Of a DNA stretch of 34,860 bases, positions 30,417 through 34,860 are shown in pieces. A program made the position numbers and the translations under genes. The stretch is from an uncultured Eubacteriales bacterium (lineage in GTDB: Bacteria; Bacillota; Clostridia; Oscillospirales; CAG-272), in NCBI GenBank assembly GCA_958414825.1, contig CATYXQ010000016.1, forward strand, positions 1 through 34,860, written 5' to 3'. The number at the start of each line of letters is the position of its first letter. Position 1 is the stretch's first letter. Under the pieces are notes generated by a model. That model did no database searches. It was not told the origin of the DNA and was given only the letters and a program-made list of their open reading frames with translations.

Positions 30417-32720
30417 CGTCAAAAATTCGCAAAGCCAGAGCGGTTCTTCAATGTCCTCGGTCACGCCGTCGCTCAGCATGACCACCGCGTCCCCGTCCTC
30501 GCAGTCAAACGCGGTTTTTTCGGCGTCCACATCTTCCAGTATTCCAATCGGAAAGGTCTTGGAACGGATTTTGAAGAGGCGCTTGCCCCGCTTGACAAAG
30601 GAGGGCGCGGCGCCGCTTTTGATAAAGGCGCATTTGCCCGTGATGCAGTCAAGCTCGAATAGGTCTACAGTCGTGAAAACCTCGCCGCCGCCCGAACGGG
30701 CAAACGCGGACAGCATTTCGACGCCTGAGGAGACGCTGTTGCCGGCGCGCAGCATCTTTTCAAGAAAGACGCCCGCCGCGCGGCTTTTGTCCGCAGCCGG
30801 ACGGCCGCTGCCCATGCCGTCGCTGACCAGCGCGTAAAAATAGCCGTTTTTATTGTCAAACGAGAGCACGCGGTCGCCGTTTTCGCCGCTGCTCTCCGCT
30901 GCGCGCGAGGATAGACAGAAGGTCGCTTTGTACGCGGGCGCGGCGCGGCAGATCATGTTGATACCCCCGTCCGCAAATTCAAAAACGGGGTCCTCCACAC
31001 ATCCGCCGACGGCGGATGCAAGCGCCTTTTTCAGCGTTTCGGCTTTGCATTTCATCGCGCCGCTTCCCAGCCGGAACGCATAGACGCTCTTGCGCCGGCT
31101 TCCGAAAACGCCGATGCTGTCGGCTGAAAACCCGATTTTTTCAAGCGCTTCCAATACTTTTGCGCGCGCTTCGGCGTTCGGCGCGTATTCGGCTTCGTTT
31201 TTTTGAAGCGCTTCGGTCAAAACGCGCGAAAATACGGCGTAGTCCACCGCAAACGCGCGGCTTTTGTCCTCGCGCAGAAGCTGGCGCAGCATCCGCGTAT
31301 TTTCTTCTTCGATATCGGCCAAAATACGATCAGCGCTTTTGCAGCGCGCCAAAAATTCAGGCGGAAGATCCTCGCGCCGCACGCTTCCGTTTTTGTATAT
31401 GCGCGCGCTGATTTTGTTGAGTGTATCCAAAGTCACGGCATAATCCCTTTCCCAGCAGAGTTCACACGCGGCGCAGGTACGGCAGTGCCGGTCGCATACG
31501 CGGTCGCAAAGCTGCCGTATGTCAAAAACGCCGACGCGGGTATTGGTATCCGATAGCTCGAAAAATGTTTTGGAAAGCGCTTCAAAGGAGGAAGAAATCT
31601 CCGCGAGCGCGTCCCGGTTTTCCTTTTCTTTATAGGAAAGAATCTCCTTTTCGATTTTCTGATTTTTCTGCGCGGCGCCGAAAAAGGGCAGAAGATTTTC
31701 CGCCGCGCCGTTTGGAATCGACAAAGAAATCAGGACGCCGGCTATGTATTCCGGAAAGCTGCCGGCAAAGAGCGGGAATCCGCCGGTAAAAAAGGTCAGC
31801 CCGGCGAACGAAATCGAGCCCGCGCACAGGGCGTACAGCCTGGATTTTGCAAACAGCAGCGCCGCCGCCGCGGCCGATACGGCAAACGCGGGCGAGAGCG
31901 CGGGTTCTGCCGCGAGAATCGAGAGCAGCGCAAAAAGCGAGGTGGTCATCGGATTTGCCTTTCGCGCCATCAGGTACGAAATGAGCGCGGCGGTAAGCGT
32001 CGAGACTGAAAATCCAAGCGGATGCAGATCGCTCAGCGCAAAGACGAACGAAATCAGCAAAGAGATCAGGCCGATTTGGTATCGGACACTGCTTTTTTCA
32101 CCGCCCTGCAGACAGCCGATATATAAATAGGTAAGGCAGGGACAAAAAGCGACGGCGACGCAGGTGCCCACAAGGTCGCCGGGCGAGAATCCGCCGCCGA
32201 CCAGCCGCATCATGCCCATTGTGAACGCGGCGAGCGAGGAGACCGCAAGCCGGAGAGCCGCGCCCTCGTTGAATCCGGACAGAAAATCCCGAAACGTGCG
32301 TTTTTCACGCTTCAGGTTTTCAATGCGTTCGGACAGCCGTATTTTTCGGGACAGCGGACTTTCGGAGGCAAAGAGGCGCGAAAAGGCGAAGCGCAGTCCG
32401 AGACAGGCAATAAGGCCGACGCCCAGCGGAATGTTTTTGGAAAACAGCGCGGCGGCAATTCCGCCGAACGCAAAAAACAGGGTTTCGTCGCCGGCGGCCG
32501 CGACGAGCGCGATACCGAGCGGATATGTAAAGAGCGGCATGGCCTTGACTGAGAGCACCGCGCAAAACAGAGCGGGAGAAAGCGCGGAGAAAAATCCGCG
32601 GATCCAGCCGGCTATGATTTCCCCGTCGCTCTTTTTGTGCAGACGCTCGCGGGCGCGCTCAAAAAAACCGCCTACCGAGGCGGCTGCCCGGCCATAGGGG
32701 GTATTTTGAAAGTCCTTCAT
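30279..32720 (-). CDS. spoIIE: stage II sporulation protein E (SpoIIE phosphatase)
   Basis: An 813-residue SpoIIE, the PP2C phosphatase that dephosphorylates SpoIIAA to switch on sigma-F in the forespore and that also works at the asymmetric septum. The N-terminal half is a multi-pass membrane region (about residues 40-345, some ten hydrophobic segments). A central regulatory region carries a cysteine cluster, CDRVCDRHCRTCAACELCW, typical of clostridial SpoIIE. The C-terminal PP2C domain has LVSDGMGSGRPAADKS, EVFTTVDLFELDCITG and VMLSDGVTED, with the metal-binding aspartates. AAAGGAG lies before the ATG at 32720. It is a single-gene unit shielded by a terminator upstream and has a Spo0A-type candidate promoter. 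It strongly suggests an endospore former. Confidence 0.96.
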   Translation of the reverse strand: MKDFQNTPYGRAAASVGGFFERARERLHKKSDGEIIAGWIRGFFSALSPALFCAVLSVKAMPLFTYPLGIALVAAAGDETLFFAFGGIAAALFSKNIPLGVGLIACLGLRFAFSRLFASESPLSRKIRLSERIENLKREKRTFRDFLSGFNEGAALRLAVSSLAAFTMGMMRLVGGGFSPGDLVGTCVAVAFCPCLTYLYIGCLQGGEKSSVRYQIGLISLLISFVFALSDLHPLGFSVSTLTAALISYLMARKANPMTTSLFALLSILAAEPALSPAFAVSAAAAALLFAKSRLYALCAGSISFAGLTFFTGGFPLFAGSFPEYIAGVLISLSIPNGAAENLLPFFGAAQKNQKIEKEILSYKEKENRDALAEISSSFEALSKTFFELSDTNTRVGVFDIRQLCDRVCDRHCRTCAACELCWERDYAVTLDTLNKISARIYKNGSVRREDLPPEFLARCKSADRILADIEEENTRMLRQLLREDKSRAFAVDYAVFSRVLTEALQKNEAEYAPNAEARAKVLEALEKIGFSADSIGVFGSRRKSVYAFRLGSGAMKCKAETLKKALASAVGGCVEDPVFEFADGGINMICRAAPAYKATFCLSSRAAESSGENGDRVLSFDNKNGYFYALVSDGMGSGRPAADKSRAAGVFLEKMLRAGNSVSSGVEMLSAFARSGGGEVFTTVDLFELDCITGKCAFIKSGAAPSFVKRGKRLFKIRSKTFPIGILEDVDAEKTAFDCEDGDAVVMLSDGVTEDIEEPLWLCEFLTSADLYAENAAEKILEEAKKHTLCRDDMSAAVILIHRAEDIQEKAV

Positions 32721-32752
32721 TTTTTATGCTCCTTTTTCTGTGGTGTTCTTTG

Positions 32753-32785
32753 ATTTTACCGGTTTTTGAATGAAAGGACTGTCGC
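32753..32785 (-). promoter_or_regulatory. candidate Spo0A-dependent sigma-A promoter of spoIIE
   Basis: Minus strand GCGACA (32780-32785) and TAAAAT (32753-32758) are separated by 21 bases. This is the wide spacing known for Spo0A-activated sigma-A promoters such as B. subtilis spoIIE. TGTCGCT on the plus strand (32780-32786) matches the 0A box TGTCGAA at five of seven positions and overlaps the -35. Confidence 0.4.
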
Positions 32786-32866
32786 TGTGCGCACGTCCGA
32801 AAAGCAGATTTTTTCGCCGCTTTGCGCCGACGCGGACGGGAAATGAAAAAGCGCGTTATTTCCGGC

Positions 32867-32895
32867 AAAAAAAAGAGAGCCGCCTGTCGGGCGGC
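32867..32895 (-). terminator. terminator upstream of spoIIE
   Basis: Stem GCCGCC (32879-32884) / GGCGGC (32890-32895) with loop TGTCG, followed in the minus direction by TCTC and T8 (complement of 32867-32874). It has no gene of its own and would block minus-strand read-through into spoIIE. Confidence 0.75.
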
Positions 32896-32933
32896 CGCAA
32901 AAAAAGAAGATGGAATTTTCATAAAAATAATGG

Positions 32934-32962
32934 TTGACAAAGCGCAAAATAATTGATATAAT
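32934..32962 (+). promoter_or_regulatory. perfect-consensus promoter of tRNA-Thr
   Basis: TTGACA (32934-32939), a 17-base spacer and TATAAT (32957-32962), twelve of twelve consensus positions. The tRNA begins 17 bases after the -10. Confidence 0.92.
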
Positions 32963-32978
32963 AACAAACGGTAATTTT

Positions 32979-33053
<75 letters not shown>

Positions 33054-33054
<1 letters not shown>

Positions 33055-33090
33055 AAAATCCCGAATGCAAACGCATTCGGGATTTTTCTT
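33054..33090. terminator. terminator of tRNA-Thr (bidirectional)
   Basis: A 15-bp stem AAAAATCCCGAATGC (33054-33068) / GCATTCGGGATTTTT (33073-33087) with an AAAC loop. T-runs on both strands let it also stop the minus-strand GH43-like transcript before it crosses the tRNA gene. Confidence 0.9.
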
Positions 33091-33180
33091 TTCATTATTT
33101 TATTTTTCATGGAAAAATGGCTTTGCGTATCGAAAAAGGATTCGCGCCGCCTTTTGCGGCGTCCGCCCTGTAAATACGGT

Positions 33181-34686
33181 TTATTTTTCAATCTGGATCA
33201 TCACGATTTCGCTGAGCGCCGCGTATTGCAGTCCCACAGCCGTTTTCACGGTAATTTTCAGGCTTTCGATGGCCGTTCCCTCTGGCAGATTGCTGAGCGT
33301 TGCAATCACCGGGTTGCCCGCCCGGCCTACAAATTTGAGATCGCGGATCACATAGCTTCCGTTGATTTCCACATCCACCGCCGCCGGCGCGTAATCCGCC
33401 TGCGAGGACGGATAAATCATGAGCGAGCTTAGCATGGTCGGCTTTTCGAGCCTGATTTCCACTACGCCGCCGTCGTCCATCGAATAAATGCCGCTGATTC
33501 CGCCCTTGCAGACGCCGTCGAACAGATTGTCGATGCTCGAAAGGGACGCGATTTCCGCCTTTTCGCCGACGCCGCTATAGGTATACCCGTCCTTGACGTG
33601 CGTGTATCCGTTCATACCGGAGGGAAGCGGGCGGCGCGTTTCGCTCGGTCCGTCCGCCGCGAGCGTTCCGTCTTCGCGGACAACCAGCCGGTCGATGGCG
33701 AGACTGCGGCCGTTATCTGTGTTCGGCGGGACGGTATGCACATGATAGACGAGATATAGCTCGCTGCCATCCGGCGAGCGCAGGATGTTGCAGTGGCCGG
33801 GGCCGGTTATGGTGTCGCCGTTGCCCTGAAGAATGCGCGCCTTGTCCGACTTCTCAAACAGCTTCAGCGGACTGTCCGAGGTTGCGTAGCCCACCGAATA
33901 GTGCTCGGACTGATAGTAGTTCGCGCTGTAGAGCAGGTAATAGGTTCCGTTTTCCTTAAAGACCACGGGTCCCTCGTTCCAAATGACCGAGCCGCTCTTG
34001 AGCTCCCAGTCCTGCACGGGCGTGGAGATCAGCACGTGCTCGCCGATTGTACCTGAAAAATCGGGCTTCACTTCAACGCCGAAAGTCTGGCTGACGCGCT
34101 TGCCGTCGATATGGTTGGTGGAATTGTCTTTGGAATAGTACATGTATATGCGGCCGTCGTCGTCGAAAAACAGGCTTCCGTCAATGACGCTGAACTCAGG
34201 CGAATAGAAAGGCTTGTCGGAGAGCGGCTTGAATTTGCCGTTCGGCGTGTCGCAGACTGCGATTTCAATCGAATGAAAGCCGTTGTAGCCCTTTGCCGAG
34301 AAAATCAGGTAGAATTTGCCGTTGTACTCGTACATTTCGGGCGCCCAGCCCTTTTCTTTCGCCCATCCGAGATCGGAGAGCTTCAGAATCGGTTCGCTCT
34401 GGGTCTGCCAGGAAATCAGGTTCTTCGAGGTGCGCACCGTGAACTTCGAGCCGCCGGTGCTGTAGAGATAATAGGTTCCGTCATGCTCTAAGATAAAGGG
34501 ATCCGCCGCGTTTCCGGTCAGCTTGTTGGTGTAAAAATAACCGTTCATCGTGCGGCCGTTTTCAATTTCAGTAAAGACGGTCTCCTCCTGTCCGCCGCCC
34601 GTTTCGGACGGCTGCTTTTCGCCGTTGCAGCCTGCAAGAAGCATCGCGGGCAAGAGGGCGAGCGCCAGTAGTTTTCTGCGTTTCAT
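33181..34686 (-). CDS. GH43-like lipoprotein glycoside hydrolase
   Basis: A 501-residue lipoprotein. The signal ends LLAGC, with lipidation at C20, and a Gly/Glu-rich linker follows. About residues 50-370 form a five-bladed beta-propeller of glycoside hydrolase family 43. The three catalytic acids are recognisable: AADPFILEHDGTYYLYST (Asp base), SVIDGSLFFDDDGRIYMYY (pKa-modulating Asp) and WNEGPVVFKENGTYYLLYS (Glu acid). Family members cut arabinan, xylan side chains or galactan; the substrate is not decided. About 375-501 form a discoidin/F5-8-like beta-sandwich, probably carbohydrate-binding. Being lipid-anchored, it would act on the cell surface. It is a lone gene, with no transporter or regulator nearby. 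It starts at the ATG at 34686 behind GGAGGAC. Confidence 0.88.
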   Translation of the reverse strand: MKRRKLLALALLPAMLLAGCNGEKQPSETGGGQEETVFTEIENGRTMNGYFYTNKLTGNAADPFILEHDGTYYLYSTGGSKFTVRTSKNLISWQTQSEPILKLSDLGWAKEKGWAPEMYEYNGKFYLIFSAKGYNGFHSIEIAVCDTPNGKFKPLSDKPFYSPEFSVIDGSLFFDDDGRIYMYYSKDNSTNHIDGKRVSQTFGVEVKPDFSGTIGEHVLISTPVQDWELKSGSVIWNEGPVVFKENGTYYLLYSANYYQSEHYSVGYATSDSPLKLFEKSDKARILQGNGDTITGPGHCNILRSPDGSELYLVYHVHTVPPNTDNGRSLAIDRLVVREDGTLAADGPSETRRPLPSGMNGYTHVKDGYTYSGVGEKAEIASLSSIDNLFDGVCKGGISGIYSMDDGGVVEIRLEKPTMLSSLMIYPSSQADYAPAAVDVEINGSYVIRDLKFVGRAGNPVIATLSNLPEGTAIESLKITVKTAVGLQYAALSEIVMIQIEK

Positions 34687-34713
34687 GTTGTCCTCCGTTT
34701 CGCGGTTTTGACT

Positions 34714-34742
34714 ATTTTAGCATAAAAATTCCGGTTTCACAA
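34714..34742 (-). promoter_or_regulatory. promoter of the GH43-like gene
   Basis: Minus strand TTGTGA (34737-34742), a 17-base spacer ending TGC and TAAAAT (34714-34719), an extended -10 promoter about 28 bases before the start codon. The remaining 118 bases to the window end are AT-rich, with no gene seen. Confidence 0.65.
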
Positions 34743-34860
34743 CCCTATATTTTGCATATTTTGTGTAAAATTTTTCACAGCGCCCGCCGTTTTTTTGATT
34801 TTATGCAGGGAGAATTTCTTTCCATATATTGATAAACCGCAGAGGGCATAGTATACTGTA

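Overview
The window is a replication-origin region from a Gram-positive, spore-forming Clostridia-like bacterium (Bacillota). The evidence is the minus-strand run dnaA-dnaN-recF-remB-gyrB-gyrA, a chromosomal parA/parB pair with two parS sites, spoIIE, a SleB-type cell-wall hydrolase, pyrR, AGGAGG-type ribosome binding sites and consensus sigma-A promoters. Genes are fairly GC-rich while intergenic stretches are AT-rich. A gut-type uncultured Oscillospirales or Christensenellales relative would fit, but I cannot place it more closely.

Layout. 1-7.2 kb holds an XRE regulator, NAD(P)HX epimerase, trmO, a small DUF6514-like protein, an AlkD-like protein with an MBL-fold hydrolase, hisS, and a SleB-like hydrolase. 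7.2-12 kb holds two parS palindromes, a sigma-A promoter and the plus-strand run parA, parB, a two-TM protein and a MORN-repeat membrane protein. 12.2-15.2 kb holds a large secreted SLH/SGNH/beta-helix-like protein and a DUF4358-like lipoprotein. 15.2-19.5 kb holds pyrR, pgsA, rimO, recX and recA on the minus strand. 19.7-29.3 kb is the dnaA-to-gyrA replication cluster with an unknown lipoprotein gene fused by overlap to the end of gyrA. 29.5-34.9 kb holds a PAP2 phosphatase, spoIIE, a tRNA-Thr(GGT) and a GH43-like lipoprotein.

How it works together. The dnaA-dnaN gap (27535-27833) has clustered DnaA boxes, a DnaA-trio-like element and an AT-rich stretch, so it is the likely oriC. The leftward genes from dnaN to pyrR run with the replication fork. 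ParB would load at parS about 20 kb from oriC. The usual rpmH-rnpA-yidC side is absent and rlbA/yaaA is missing between dnaN and recF, so the ancestral origin order has been rearranged.

No defence system, prophage, insertion sequence or CRISPR array was seen. The least explained parts are the two membrane proteins behind parAB, the lipoprotein overlapping gyrA, the divergent DNA-binding signature of DnaA, the hairpin-rich gyrB-gyrA gap and the SLH-SGNH-beta-helix protein. All family calls come from reading motifs by eye; no database search was run.
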